This document shows positions 50,143-59,075 of a stretch of DNA of 64,000 bases, piece after piece. A program made the position numbers and the translations under genes. The notes beneath the pieces are model-generated. The model did not search any database. It was not told the origin of the DNA and was given only the letters and a program-made list of their open reading frames with translations. Source of the stretch: Pleurocapsa sp. PCC 7327. Its GTDB lineage: Bacteria; Cyanobacteriota; Cyanobacteriia; Cyanobacteriales; Microcystaceae. The stretch is taken from positions 186,001 through 250,000 of the forward strand of contig NC_019689.1 of assembly GCF_000317025.1 (NCBI RefSeq), read 5' to 3'. Position 1 is the first letter of the stretch; every line of letters starts with the position of its first letter.

Positions 50143-51795
50143 TTATTGCCAAACGAATACTTTTGCTTCATACTCTGGCAAATCGATGAGAATATTGTCG
50201 TCTCCAGACTCAATATCGTAGTCACCCGTCCACTCGTGCCAAGTACCGTTAGCCGGAAAATGGGGAACTTGGTAGCCAGCGAGATAGTTGTCTGAGAAAC
50301 TTGCCACGACAACGATACGAGATCCTTCATCGTTCCAACGAGTGTAGGCGAGAACCTTTGATTCCGGATCTTCGTGGAAGAAGTCAATATTTTCAGTGTA
50401 GAGGGCATGATTATTTTGGCGCAGGTGAATCAAGCCTTTGTAATATTCAAAAAAACCGCGATTGAGAGCGTTTTCTAATAAAGACCATTCAATTTTGCTT
50501 TTTTCGATGGTTTTGGGCTTATACTCGCCAAATTCTTCGCCCATCCAAATCATGGGAATTCCTACGGCTGTCATCAATAAAACAGCCGCCAGCTTAACTC
50601 GTTTGAAAGCCGCCTCGTCAAAGATATCGCGATTGGCTAGTTCTACCATCAAGCGATCGTGGTCGTGGTTAGTCACATAATTGACGATATTAGTCACTCC
50701 CATAAACCCTTGACGCTTGCCATCGATCGCATCTTTAAGTCTCTCTAGATCGAAGGTGTCGCCGCAAACGTGTTCTTTGACAGCATGGTAAAAACTCTCG
50801 TGCCAGCAGCCATCCATTGGACCGTCGAGGTTGGTGATGTTAGGGGTTTCGGGAATGTGTTCGGCAATATTATAGAAAGGCTTCATTCCTGCCGTTTTCT
50901 TGGCTTCTTGGACGATCCAATTCATGAAGTCATAGTTGGCAATTTGTCTTGCCGCATCATAACGGATGCCATCGATGTGGTATTCCTCGATCCAAAAGCG
51001 TACCGTATCGCCGATAAACTGCCATGCAGGTTTAACATCTAAGTTTTCGTCGTAGTGTTCGTAGTTGAATTCGGGTCCCCAGTTGTTGTCGGGATCGCGA
51101 GGAGAGTGGTGATACCAGTAATCGTGGTCTATCTGCGTTAAGGAACTTTCTGCCTCTGAGTGGTTATAGATCCCGTCGATGATGACGCGAATGCCTCTGG
51201 CATGACATTCATCAATCATTCGTTTCAACTGTTCTGTCGAACCATAGCTAGACTCGGTGGCGAAAAAATGGCGGGGATTGTAGCCCCAACTGTAGTCGCC
51301 GGGATACTCTTTAAGGGGCATTAACTCGATCGCATTGATACCTAGTTCGCACAGATAATCGAGTTTTTCAATAACGTGCTTGTAAGTGCCTCGCGGATTG
51401 GGATCGTCTTCGCCGCCGGAAAAGTCGCTAATATGCATTTCATAGATAACTAATTCATGGTCGGGAGGCAATGGTTTGTCGTCGTGCTGCCACACGTAGG
51501 TATCAACTATTTTCTGACCGTTTTTAATGCAGATAACGCCATTTTGGTTTGGTTCGTCAACATCCGTGGCATAGGGATCGATGACATCTACCCATTGGTT
51601 GGGTTCAAAAAACCAGCTTTTTGAGCGAATGCGGAATTTGTATTGATAGCTGCCATCTTCTAGTTCGACGTTGGTTCGGAAATAACCTTTGTCATCTTTT
51701 TCCATGGGAATGGCTTCCCAGTTAGAAAAAGAGCCAATTAAAGCAGCTTCCTTATTGTAAGGAGCAAATAATTTAAATTCAATTAAGTTTGCCAT
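50143..51795 (-). CDS. GH13 alpha-amylase family enzyme with CBM48
   Basis: A 550-residue glucan-active enzyme: an N-terminal CBM48-like beta domain (5-85; FSNWEAIPMEKDDKGYFRTNVEL) as in branching and debranching enzymes, then a GH13 barrel with ELMPLKEYPGDYSWGYNPRHFFA, nucleophile Asp280 (IRYDAA), acid Glu312 (YNIAEHIPE) and third acid Asp378 (TNHDHDR). The complete triad argues for activity. It is shorter than GlgB and GlgX; the specificity (hydrolase, branching-like or trehalohydrolase-like) cannot be fixed here. Monocistronic in appearance. Confidence 0.9.
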   Translation of the reverse strand: MANLIEFKLFAPYNKEAALIGSFSNWEAIPMEKDDKGYFRTNVELEDGSYQYKFRIRSKSWFFEPNQWVDVIDPYATDVDEPNQNGVICIKNGQKIVDTYVWQHDDKPLPPDHELVIYEMHISDFSGGEDDPNPRGTYKHVIEKLDYLCELGINAIELMPLKEYPGDYSWGYNPRHFFATESSYGSTEQLKRMIDECHARGIRVIIDGIYNHSEAESSLTQIDHDYWYHHSPRDPDNNWGPEFNYEHYDENLDVKPAWQFIGDTVRFWIEEYHIDGIRYDAARQIANYDFMNWIVQEAKKTAGMKPFYNIAEHIPETPNITNLDGPMDGCWHESFYHAVKEHVCGDTFDLERLKDAIDGKRQGFMGVTNIVNYVTNHDHDRLMVELANRDIFDEAAFKRVKLAAVLLMTAVGIPMIWMGEEFGEYKPKTIEKSKIEWSLLENALNRGFFEYYKGLIHLRQNNHALYTENIDFFHEDPESKVLAYTRWNDEGSRIVVVASFSDNYLAGYQVPHFPANGTWHEWTGDYDIESGDDNILIDLPEYEAKVFVWQ

Positions 51796-52458
51796 AGGTT
51801 TTCTCGGTGAATAATTTACAAAATCATTTGATTTGAATTACGCTACTTTAGGTTGTAGCGACTTTGAAGATGTTACAGTTTGATTTTTTTCCGGTTGATA
51901 TAGCCAAAATCTTTCGAGTTTAATTGGCTCGTTTTTAGACAGATATTTTTTGTAGGCTATGACAAATTTATCGATTTTAATCATAGTTTTCTGTGTTTTT
52001 TAAACTAGAGATTGCCAATTAGTAATAGCAATTGGCTCGCGATCGTCAACGATTAATTACTAACAAAAATCGACATAAAGTTTAGCCAGTCAATTAACCG
52101 AGTTCATCATTAATAACAATAATTATATTTTTGGATGTTAATAGCACCTCTCTTGCGAAAGAAATTCTAATTAAAAATTTATTTCTTAAGATATATTTTT
52201 AAATACCAATGCGATTGAGATGTTTCGCTTCGCTCAACATGACACTTGATACGAGACTTTTTAGAAAGCCACTCAAGAGACTAGCGAGCATAGAAATAAA
52301 TTTCTATGCTCATAGGTTAAATTCTAGAGGCGAGAACTATTAAATAAAAAATCCATTGAAATTGAGCGATTGAGAGCGATTGAAATCGCTGCCTTATAGG
52401 TAAAGTCGTCTTTAGACAACTAGAAAGGAGGTATTTTTATACCTTATATCTACACTCC
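51796..52458. other. 663-bp intergenic region with palindromes
   Basis: No gene is supported. It contains a short repeat GAGATGTTTCGCTTCGCTCAACATGACA at 52217-52244, similar in layout to 47126-47160, and the palindrome chain at 52286-52421. A strong AAAGGAGGT at 52422-52430 has no start codon behind it. Confidence 0.5.
52286..52421. repeat. palindrome chain, copy 1
   Basis: Perfect palindromes with two-base centres follow each other: GAGCATAGAAAT (52286-52297) with ATTTCTATGCTC (52300-52311); AGCGATT (52375-52381) with AATCGCT (52384-52390); and, with one mismatch, AGTCGTCT (52404-52411) with AGACAACT (52414-52421). The layout parallels the chain at 56393-56517. Confidence 0.65.
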
Positions 52459-53220
52459 TCAAACAATACCAATCACTCCCGCCACGCCTCCGCCAACCGC
52501 AGCCGCAGCCGAAATCAAAGCGGTCAAGAACAGCCACCAAGCGGCTGTCGCGGCTGCTTTACGGGTTTCTTCCATTTGTCGCTGCGTTTCTCGCTTGACT
52601 TGTTCGAGGCGAAGTTGTGCCTGTTGTTGAAGACGTTCCGCCTTTTGGAGGATGCGATCGCGAGTGCCTTCAATTTGTCCGATAATGCGTTGGGCATCCT
52701 CTTTGGAAATATCTGGGCGCGAACTGAGGATGGCAACTAGAGTATTGCGATCGATTTGGGAGAAGCGATCGCGCAACGCTTCAAATCCCGCTTGCGGATC
52801 GTCAAACAAGGTGCGCAAGTCACCCTTGATCCCTTCGTAATTGAGTTCGGGACGTTCTAAGCTGTTGAGATAGTCGCGGATTTTAAGGAAAATCCCGTCG
52901 ATAATGGATTGAATCCGGTTTTGGATGCTCTGCAACTGGATGAGGAACCGATCGCGAACGAGAAAAATTTGGTCGATAATACGATTGACCTCCGCTTCGG
53001 AAATATCTCCTCGTTGGGATAGCAAGGCAACCAAAGTATCTCGGTCGAAGTGAGCGAGGCGCTCTTTCAAACTCTCTACCCCAGCGCGACGGTCGTGGAG
53101 CAATAACTGGATGTCTCGCTGAATGCCTTCGGGATTGAGTTCTTCTCTGTCGGTAGAGCGCAGGTAATCGGCGATCGCATCTCTAAATTCCCGCACCTGC
53201 CGCTGAGTTCGCCTTGCCAA
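52459..53220 (-). pseudogene. repeat membrane protein, C-terminal segment
   Basis: The 253-residue last piece of a broken gene running 55166 to 52459 on the minus strand. It carries repeat units 6 and 7 (IADYLRSTDREELNPEGIQ to EVNRIIDQ; IRDYLNSLERPELNYEGIK to AQRIIGQ), a basic coiled coil (QQQAQLRLEQVKRETQRQM) and a C-terminal hydrophobic helix (WWLFLTALISAAAAVGGGVA). The in-frame TTG at 53220 is not a real start: the unit before it continues in another frame. Function unknown. Confidence 0.7.
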
Positions 53221-53879
53221 GCGGCGAGGAGCTCTCGCGAAGCTGCGCCCTGCACTTGGTCGATAATTTGGTTGACTTGTTCTTCGCTGAGATCTTCCCG
53301 TTGGCCGAGCAACTTCACCAAGGTATCTCGATCCATCATTGCCAAACGGTGTCTAATCGCCTTGGCACCAGCTTTCGGGTCTTCTAGCAGTCGGGTTAAG
53401 TCTCGCTTAATCCCTTCGGGATTGAGTTCTTCCTTACCCGTAGAGCGCAGGTAATTTTCAATCGCTGAGGTCGTTTTCTCGTACTGCTCTTTTGCTTTCC
53501 CAGTCAGTTGTTGGGGCGCGTAGCGAACGCGAGTCCAAGTTCTTTCGACGCGATCGACAATTTGCGCGGCTTGTTCTTGGCTGATGTCTTGACGCTGAGC
53601 GAGTAACTGCACTAGCGTATCGCGATCGAAGTGAGACAGGCGCTCTCGTAAGACTGCCGCTCCTGCTTGGGGATCGTGCAACAGCAATTGTAGCTCTCGT
53701 TCGATGGCTTGGGGATTGAGTTCTTCTTTGCCCGTATCTCGCAGATAGGACTGAACTTTGAGCCATTGCTGCTCGGCTTTGATTTTAATAGCTGCCTGCT
53801 GCTCTTGCGCTTCCTGGAGAACCCGCTCCCGTGCTATTTCTAGCTCGCTGGACTGCTCCTGGATCGGCTTCGGGGTCAT
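53076..53879 (-). pseudogene. repeat membrane protein, middle segment 2
   Basis: Carries repeat units 4 (VQSYLRDTGKEELNPQAIE to QAAQIVDRVE) and 5 (IENYLRSTGKEELNPEGIK to QVNQIIDQVQ). Both ends run out of frame: the first 13 residues overlap the previous segment in a different frame, and after about 53240 the reading passes into nonsense while the neighbouring frame resumes the protein. The units are 65-75 residues with the pattern YLR-x-T-x-KEELNP, LL-x-DP-x-AG, FDRDTLVxLL, Q-x-DIS. Confidence 0.7.
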
Positions 53880-54597
53880 AGAGCAAGTCTCGGAATTCTC
53901 TCCTTAAGTTTTCTGGCTGTAGTTGCCAGGGGTTGGCGTCGAGCAAATAATGTTCGATATCCCCTCTCACTGGGCTATAAGTCGTTTCGCTGCCTGCTAA
54001 CTGGGCAACTTTCTGCGTCTGTTCCCCTACCTGGTCTTTGAGCTTATTAAGCTGAGCGAGAATTTTTTCGACATCTAAATCGGAGAGATCTGTCCGTCCC
54101 AGTACCATTCCTAATAAGCTATTAAAACCCAGGGTCATCGCTTGCGCGAGCGGTTCCGATTGCTCCTTGGAAGGTTCAGAATTGCGGCTTTTGCGGGTTT
54201 CCTGGATGAGAGTATCGAGTTTTTGACTCAGTTCGCTTCCCAATAATTGTTCGCGGGTAGCCGACTGAAGATAATCGCCAAGTTCTGAGAAGGAATTTTT
54301 TTGGCGCGATCGCTTCACCTTGGTCTTCCAGGCAAATTCGAGGCGATCGGCAATGCGATTCACTTCTGCGTCGGACAAATCGCTGCGGCTTCTAATCAAA
54401 TCGACAAAAGTCTGTCTGTCAATACTTGTAAGGCGATCGTCATCTATTTCTTGCAGCCTCGGATCGGCAAGTAAATCTTCCAGGTCGGCATAAATCCTCT
54501 GCCAGTTTAATTCTGGAGGTCGCAGTGCTTCCAAATAATCCTGAAGGTTTTCCCGCAGGCTTGCCGCATCGAGTCCCGTTCCCAGTTCTCGACGCAC
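53785..54597 (-). pseudogene. repeat membrane protein, middle segment 1
   Basis: Carries units 1 (LQDYLEALRPPELNWQRI to DAEVNRIADRLE), a divergent unit 2 with a Ser/Glu-rich insert, and the first half of unit 3 (IEHYLLDANPWQLQPENLR to LLYDPEADPGAV). Unit 3 then stops: the expected 'DRxTLV...' half is missing and the frame changes, which suggests a deletion of about 100 bases between repeats together with a shift. The reading frame upstream of 54597 continues as SSPTVEAAAAAV, so the listed ATG/GTG start is not a true N-terminus. Confidence 0.7.
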
Positions 54598-54614
54598 TGC
54601 TGCCGCCGCTGCCT

Positions 54615-55166
54615 CTACCGTAGGACTACTTGTTTGTTAACCGCTTTTCTGCCAATCGCAGCCGTCGCCGTGCCTAGCAAGGCTTGAAACCCAGAAGTCG
54701 CCGCGTTGACGAGCGATCCGACGAAAGACCCGACGGTGGTCGAACTTGCCCAAGCCATCAAACAGAAATAAATTGCCCAGATCGTTAATCCCACGATCGC
54801 GCCCGAAGCGGGTGAAATATACAAGCCCAGCCTTACAGCAAGCAGGCTGGCAAAAAATAGGGCGATCGTGACGCTGACGAGCGTTCCCAGCCCTACAGTC
54901 CAGCCAATTTTATTAATCGTGCTGCCAATACTGTCAGATTTCTCGTGAGATTTGGAGGACGAATCCCCTCCCCTGGCTAGGGAAATCCCAGCAGCTATGC
55001 CGAGATTGGTTAGCAGTAGCTGAAAGGCAAACGCGAGTGCTACTCCGGCTACCAAAGCCGCAAAAAATTGTGCGCCGTTAAAGACTAAAGCTGGTGTAAC
55101 TGGGGCTTGGGCTAGCAAAGATGGTGAAATATTTAGTCCTGTCATTATTAAACTGCTGGAAAACAT
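54615..55166 (-). pseudogene. repeat membrane protein, N-terminal membrane segment
   Basis: The 183-residue start of the broken gene: about four hydrophobic segments (FFAALVAGVALAFAFQLLL, IGWTVGLGTLVSVTIALFFA, ASGAIVGLTIWAIYFCLMAW and a glycine/alanine-rich one), then a stop at 54615. Just before the stop, the adjacent frame reads SSPTVEAAAAAVRREL into the repeat region, so a one- or two-base indel near 54620 separates membrane and repeat parts. The true start is either 55166 or the internal ATG seven residues on (MTGLNISPSLL). Confidence 0.7.
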
Positions 55167-55356
55167 AGGATTTTTGGTCTAATTTCTATGGCGTTTGGGG
55201 TTGCGATCGCAAAGATGCGATCTCTGACTGGAAATACTTTGCAGCTTGAAGTTAAATCTTAATTAACCCTTTGCGATCGACTATGACAAAGTTCTAGCCA
55301 GAGGATAGGAAGTTGCTTTCTAGCAAAAGTGGTGTCGCTCTAGCTAATTTTTCTGC

Positions 55357-55518
55357 GGCGTTGCCTAAATGCGGGATGAATTTTATTTGGTTATGCTAAG
55401 TGCAGTGAACCGAAACGAAGCATCTGTCGGTATTCTTCAGTGCACAGAGCCTGCCCGAATCGCCAAGTGCGAAGGGTTCCGCTCACAATGACAAATCCTC
55501 CCTAAATTTAGCAACGCC
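55357..55518. repeat. MITE-like element with terminal inverted repeats
   Basis: GGCGTTGCCTAAAT (55357-55370) and ATTTAGCAACGCC (55506-55518) are inverted copies differing by one inserted base. The 135-base interior has no ORF but contains AACCGAAACGAAGCATCTGTC and GAAGGGTTCCGCTCACAATGAC, arms of a familiar cyanobacterial dispersed repeat. It fills most of the 391-base gap after the repeat membrane protein. Confidence 0.6.
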
Positions 55519-55557
55519 TCTTCTGCAAGCTATGAAAAACTAAAACTCTTATCCGAA

Positions 55558-55950
55558 CTACTGTGGTAGCTCTTTATTCATAGATGTAGAATTCATAGTT
55601 GCTGGGTATTTTTCCGCAAAATATTTGCTAATAAACGTGTTGACAAAGGATAAAATTACCGGACCCAGTATAAAAGCTAGCAAGCCACTGACCCGAAATC
55701 CAGGAATGAGCACTGAAGCCAGCCAAAAACATAAGCCATTGACCACCAATGAAAAACTTCCCAAACTTACGAAATTAAGTGGCATAGCGAGAGCCGACAG
55801 GACTGGTTTAACAGAAGCATTAACCACACCAATTGCAGCCGCGGCAATTAAAGCAGTCGGAAAGTTAGCTAAATCTACTCCTGGAAAAATTATGTCAACG
55901 ACAAGTAAGCTCAGAGCAGTAGCCAATAATGTTAATAGGTTGCCAAGCAT
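55558..55950 (-). CDS. YvlD/phage-holin family membrane protein
   Basis: A 130-residue integral membrane protein with four hydrophobic helices (LLTLLATALSLLVVDIIFPG, ALIAAAAIGVVNASVKPVL, GSFSLVVNGLCFWLASVLIPGF, LLAFILGPVILSFVNTFISKY). This is the YvlD family, often annotated as 'phage holin family protein', though nothing phage-related is nearby. Length is standard. AAGGAG lies shortly before the ATG. In other bacteria yvlD belongs to envelope-stress operons; function unproven. Confidence 0.88.
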   Translation of the reverse strand: MLGNLLTLLATALSLLVVDIIFPGVDLANFPTALIAAAAIGVVNASVKPVLSALAMPLNFVSLGSFSLVVNGLCFWLASVLIPGFRVSGLLAFILGPVILSFVNTFISKYFAEKYPATMNSTSMNKELPQ

Positions 55951-56180
55951 AACTTCTCCTTCAAATTCACAAAAAGTAACATCCAGATTTTATTTTGAAT
56001 AGCATCAATATACTAAACCAATCAACCTCGTGCTTCTCCAGCGAGATAGATTTTCAGCCAATAATCAAAGAGATGTAGCCGATTTTTTTTATAAGTTCTC
56101 TTTCTCAAGATAGAGGCAGTTGCTTTCAATTATTGAGAGCATATATCTATAAAATTGTTAGGCAGGAAGATTACCAAAAG

Positions 56181-56357
56181 ATGAGACTCGTACAAGTTAT
56201 CCTAGCTATATTGTTGCCTCCTGTAGGTGTATTCCTAACAGTTGGAGCCGGTCCGACTCTTTTGATTAATATTTTATTAACTCTTCTAGGCTGGCTTCCC
56301 GGTGCTATTCACGCACTTTGGGTCGTTTCTAAGCAGTCAGACAGAGCTACCGTTTAG
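56181..56357 (+). CDS. YqaE/Pmp3 family membrane peptide
   Basis: A proteolipid-like protein of 58 residues with two hydrophobic helices: VQVILAILLPPVGVFLTVGAGPTLLINILLTLLGWLPGAIHALWVV, the exact Pmp3/YqaE layout with the double proline and the GW-x-PG-x-IHA motif. Members stabilise membrane potential and respond to salt or cold stress. The ATG at 56181 gives the family N-terminus (MRLVQVILAILLPP); the longer reading from 56133 adds 16 unrelated residues. Confidence 0.9.
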   Translation: MRLVQVILAILLPPVGVFLTVGAGPTLLINILLTLLGWLPGAIHALWVVSKQSDRATV

Positions 56358-56390
56358 GATTTATCGATATAGTAGCCAGTAGCCAGAGTA

Positions 56391-56517
56391 GCCAGAGAAT
56401 AAATTCTCTGTCTAAGATGTTAAAGCATCAACGCCTAGAACTAAAGTTCTAGGCTCAAAGCTCAACTCGATTAAAATCGACTGAAATTTCTATCGGGTCT
56501 TCTTTAGAAGACTTTTT
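56391..56517. repeat. palindrome chain, copy 2 (five palindromes)
   Basis: Within 127 bases: CAGAGAAT/ATTCTCTG (56393-56410), GATG/CATC (56416-56429), GCCTAGAACT/AGTTCTAGGC (56433-56454), TCGATT/AATCGA (56467-56480) and GTCTTCT/AGAAGAC (56497-56512) followed by TTTTT. The four longer ones have arms separated by exactly two bases, AA or TT. The last hairpin with its T run could act as a terminator on the plus strand for the Pmp3 gene. Confidence 0.75.
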
Positions 56518-56792
56518 CGCTCGGACAGGAAATTAATGACAAAAGCGGTTGTTGAAAATGGTGCAAGATCTCAGTTTAAACGGGCTTTATATTTAGGTTA
56601 CAAGAAATCTATTGCTTAGTGCGATCGAGTCAGAATAAAATAACGCTCGCAGAAATTGATTTAGAATGCAATAATTACATATTTTCAGAAGTTACTAGCA
56701 ATAAAAAATTTTCGAATTGCCCGATAAATATTCTCCCGAAATGGATTGGATGTTACCCAGATTAAACGTAGTAATCTGGGTAATTTTTCTGT

Positions 56793-57581
56793 TTATTCTT
56801 CTTTGTCCTTATCGCGAAAAGCTTCGATTAGGGATTTCCAAAGGTCTCGCAAAATTTGTTTGATTTGCCGTTCTTTTTGGGCAACCGTACTTCCTGCTTC
56901 ACTGAGTTTGGTTTCAAATTCTGTACGCTTTTGTTCTACTTTGTTGGTGAAAACTTTTGGATCTTCTTTGGTACGTTCGTACCAAACTTTTGCTTCATCT
57001 AAATAATGCTTTACTTCATCAAAACGTTCGCCATAACGTTCTGCTAAATTAGCTTGTACGATCGCTAATTGAGCTTTAAGTTGAGCGTAGCGCTTCTTCA
57101 AGATAGCAACTTCTTCACTATCTCTGATAGTATTAATCGCTGATTCTATACTATGTTTTATCTTTTCCGATCGCTCTTGTCCCGTCTCTTTTACTTCGCT
57201 AAGAACGCCTTCAATTTGTTCTTGCAGTTCTTGCTCTTCGCAATCTAGTTTCGCTTGTAGCTGTTTAACTTCTGTTTGAGTTTGGGAAAGTGCTTGACGT
57301 TTCGAGCGGCTAACTCCTTCAATAACTCCTTCTATAGCGGCAGTTATTTCTTCTTGGATTTCTTCTCCTTTTTCTTGAAAGGATTCGATTATTGCCGTAA
57401 TTGCTTCTCGAATAAAAGACCGAATTTCTCCAGAGCCTTCTTTAACTTCCGAAGCTGCTTGCGCTACCGCAGCGCGAATAATTTCTCGAACATGTTCGGC
57501 TCTAGTTTTTCCTTCTTGTTTTGCTTTTTGAAGCGCTTGTTGAAGATTGTCTGTAATTTTTTCTTTGGTTGTTTGAGACAT
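56793..57581 (-). CDS. DUF6781-like coiled-coil protein
   Basis: A 262-residue hydrophilic, helical protein: KEKITDNLQQALQKAKQEGKTRAEHVREIIRAAVAQAASEVKEG, then SFQEKGEEIQEEITAAIEGVIEGVSRSKRQAL and a long coiled coil to a C-terminal ILRDLWKSLIEAFRDKDKEE. The repeated 11- and 18-residue helical periodicity is like that of LEA or apolipoprotein-type proteins. I believe it belongs to the DUF6781 family; function unknown. An identical 27-base palindromic repeat lies on both sides of it (56391-56417 and 57631-57657). Confidence 0.75.
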   Translation of the reverse strand: MSQTTKEKITDNLQQALQKAKQEGKTRAEHVREIIRAAVAQAASEVKEGSGEIRSFIREAITAIIESFQEKGEEIQEEITAAIEGVIEGVSRSKRQALSQTQTEVKQLQAKLDCEEQELQEQIEGVLSEVKETGQERSEKIKHSIESAINTIRDSEEVAILKKRYAQLKAQLAIVQANLAERYGERFDEVKHYLDEAKVWYERTKEDPKVFTNKVEQKRTEFETKLSEAGSTVAQKERQIKQILRDLWKSLIEAFRDKDKEE

Positions 57582-57630
57582 GATTAATTCCCCGACGTAG
57601 AAAGTAGAAAGAAAGCTATTTTTAATTTTA

Positions 57631-57657
57631 GCCAGAGAATAAATTCTCTGTCTAAGA
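57631..57657. repeat. palindrome chain, copy 3 (partial)
   Basis: The 27 bases from GCCAGAGAATAAATTCTCTG to TCTAAGA are identical to 56391-56417 in sequence and orientation. It lies 50 bases upstream of the DUF6781-like start. The rest of the gap up to 58042 is AT-rich and shows no gene or known RNA. Confidence 0.75.
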
Positions 57658-58042
57658 GGCTAAAGTTCGTCTTATAGGACTTTATCAAACCAGAATGAAG
57701 TATCATCGGCTAACGCTAATGTCAGCAATCTTGTTTTCTTGCTCTAAATTTTTAGCTATCTTAAAATTGATTTTTGTAAATTGATTTCACGAATTTTGCA
57801 ATTCATTTCTACTATTTAGGTTAACTTATTTATTTCCAAATCATTTGCCGTTCTATAGAAAAATCTGTCTTGGGACATACCGCCTACATCTAAGGATAGA
57901 TTAGATTTTTTGATTTTAGATTCTAATCGTGCAATAAAAATTTAATTTCTATAAACAAAAATGTTAAAAAAGTAACTTTTCTCTCTAGAGAAAGATAAAT
58001 AAAGAATGAGTTTTTGTTAGCTTATATGACCAGACATGAGTC

Positions 58043-58465
58043 ATGGCAGATCTTGAAGATAACATCCAACAAGTTAAAGAAGCTATCACCCAAGCTTTTC
58101 CCAAACCGCCAGGGTTAAAAGAAAAATCCAGCGCGAATGCCCTCAAAGATCGTCTGGATTGGGGCGAGCCTGTATTGACGACTATTGACGTGCGCGATCG
58201 CGAAGCTTTTAATTGCGAGCGTATTACAGGAGCAATGTCCATGCCACTAGACGAGTTAGTCGAACAAGCACAAGGCAGTCTCGAACCCGTGCGCGATATT
58301 TACGTTTACGGCGAAACCAACCAAGAAACTGCTGAGGCTGCATCTCGCCTGCGGGAGGCGGGTTTTAGAAATGTAGCCGAACTTGAAGGAGGACTTCCTG
58401 GTTGGAAAGCGATTTCGGGATCGACTGAAGGACAAGCGTTTAACGCTGCTTTTAGCGAGCAATAG
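58043..58465 (+). CDS. rhodanese-fold protein lacking the catalytic cysteine
   Basis: A 140-residue protein with a rhodanese fold: LTTIDVRDREAFNCERITGAMSMPLDEL, then IYVYGETNQETAEAASRLREAGFRNVAELEGGLPGWKA. Where active rhodaneses have Cys in the loop after the fourth strand, this protein has YGETNQE, so it cannot form the persulfide; the only Cys (NCER) is elsewhere. It probably binds or regulates rather than transfers sulfur. The lipoprotein gene follows 57 bases downstream. Confidence 0.88.
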   Translation: MADLEDNIQQVKEAITQAFPKPPGLKEKSSANALKDRLDWGEPVLTTIDVRDREAFNCERITGAMSMPLDELVEQAQGSLEPVRDIYVYGETNQETAEAASRLREAGFRNVAELEGGLPGWKAISGSTEGQAFNAAFSEQ

Positions 58466-58522
58466 TTGCTAGCCGCTACCTTCACCCTGCACCAAGAAAT
58501 CTAAGCATTTCGGAGAATTCCC

Positions 58523-59026
58523 ATGAACAATACGACCGCATTTGTAAAACGTTTACGATTAGCACGAGTTTTAGTTGTCTGTTTGGCAGGAATTATCTTA
58601 TTCATCAGTACGGCTTGCACTCAGTCGCCTTCTGTTAGTAATTCTAAATTGGGTGCCGATAAAGATACGACTCCCTATGAGCTAAGGACACCTCAAGCAG
58701 AGCATCTCAAAGAAAGCTATACTACCGAACCTCGTCGAGGGGAAATGAACGCAGTAGAGTTCGGAACTGACGAACTCGTTAACCAATCCCAGCGAAATTT
58801 GCAGAAACGCGCTGCAACTCCTGCTGAAGCTGTTGACAATTTACTCAGAGAAAGAGAATCTGCGACTCAAACAGCAGAAGATAAATTAGAAAAAGCTTCT
58901 GAAAGGGTCGGTAGCTCTGTAGAAGAGATGAAAGAAGGCGCTGAAAGAGGCTTCAGAAATTTGCAAGAAAATGTTAAATCTGCCGCCGAGGATGTCTCGG
59001 AAAATATCCAAGAAGCTGTCCGTTAG
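58523..59026 (+). CDS. small lipoprotein, DUF6658-like
   Basis: A 167-residue exported lipoprotein: basic N-terminus, hydrophobic core (VLVVCLAGIILFIS) and lipobox STAC with lipidated Cys32. The mature part is hydrophilic with LRTPQAEHLKESYTTEPRRGEM and an amphipathic helical C-terminus (ERVGSSVEEMKEGAERGFRNLQENVKSAAEDVSENIQ) with 11-residue periodicity like LEA proteins. It resembles the cyanobacterial DUF6658 family. A terminator follows at 59076. Confidence 0.8.
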   Translation: MNNTTAFVKRLRLARVLVVCLAGIILFISTACTQSPSVSNSKLGADKDTTPYELRTPQAEHLKESYTTEPRRGEMNAVEFGTDELVNQSQRNLQKRAATPAEAVDNLLRERESATQTAEDKLEKASERVGSSVEEMKEGAERGFRNLQENVKSAAEDVSENIQEAVR

Positions 59027-59075
59027 ATTTCTCAATAAGAAAACTTACTTGTTTTCGCATTCCCGATAAATCCTT

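Noticed and set aside
52422-52430. Perfect Shine-Dalgarno AAAGGAGGT
   Set aside because: No ATG, GTG or TTG follows at a usable distance before the next gene, which is on the other strand.
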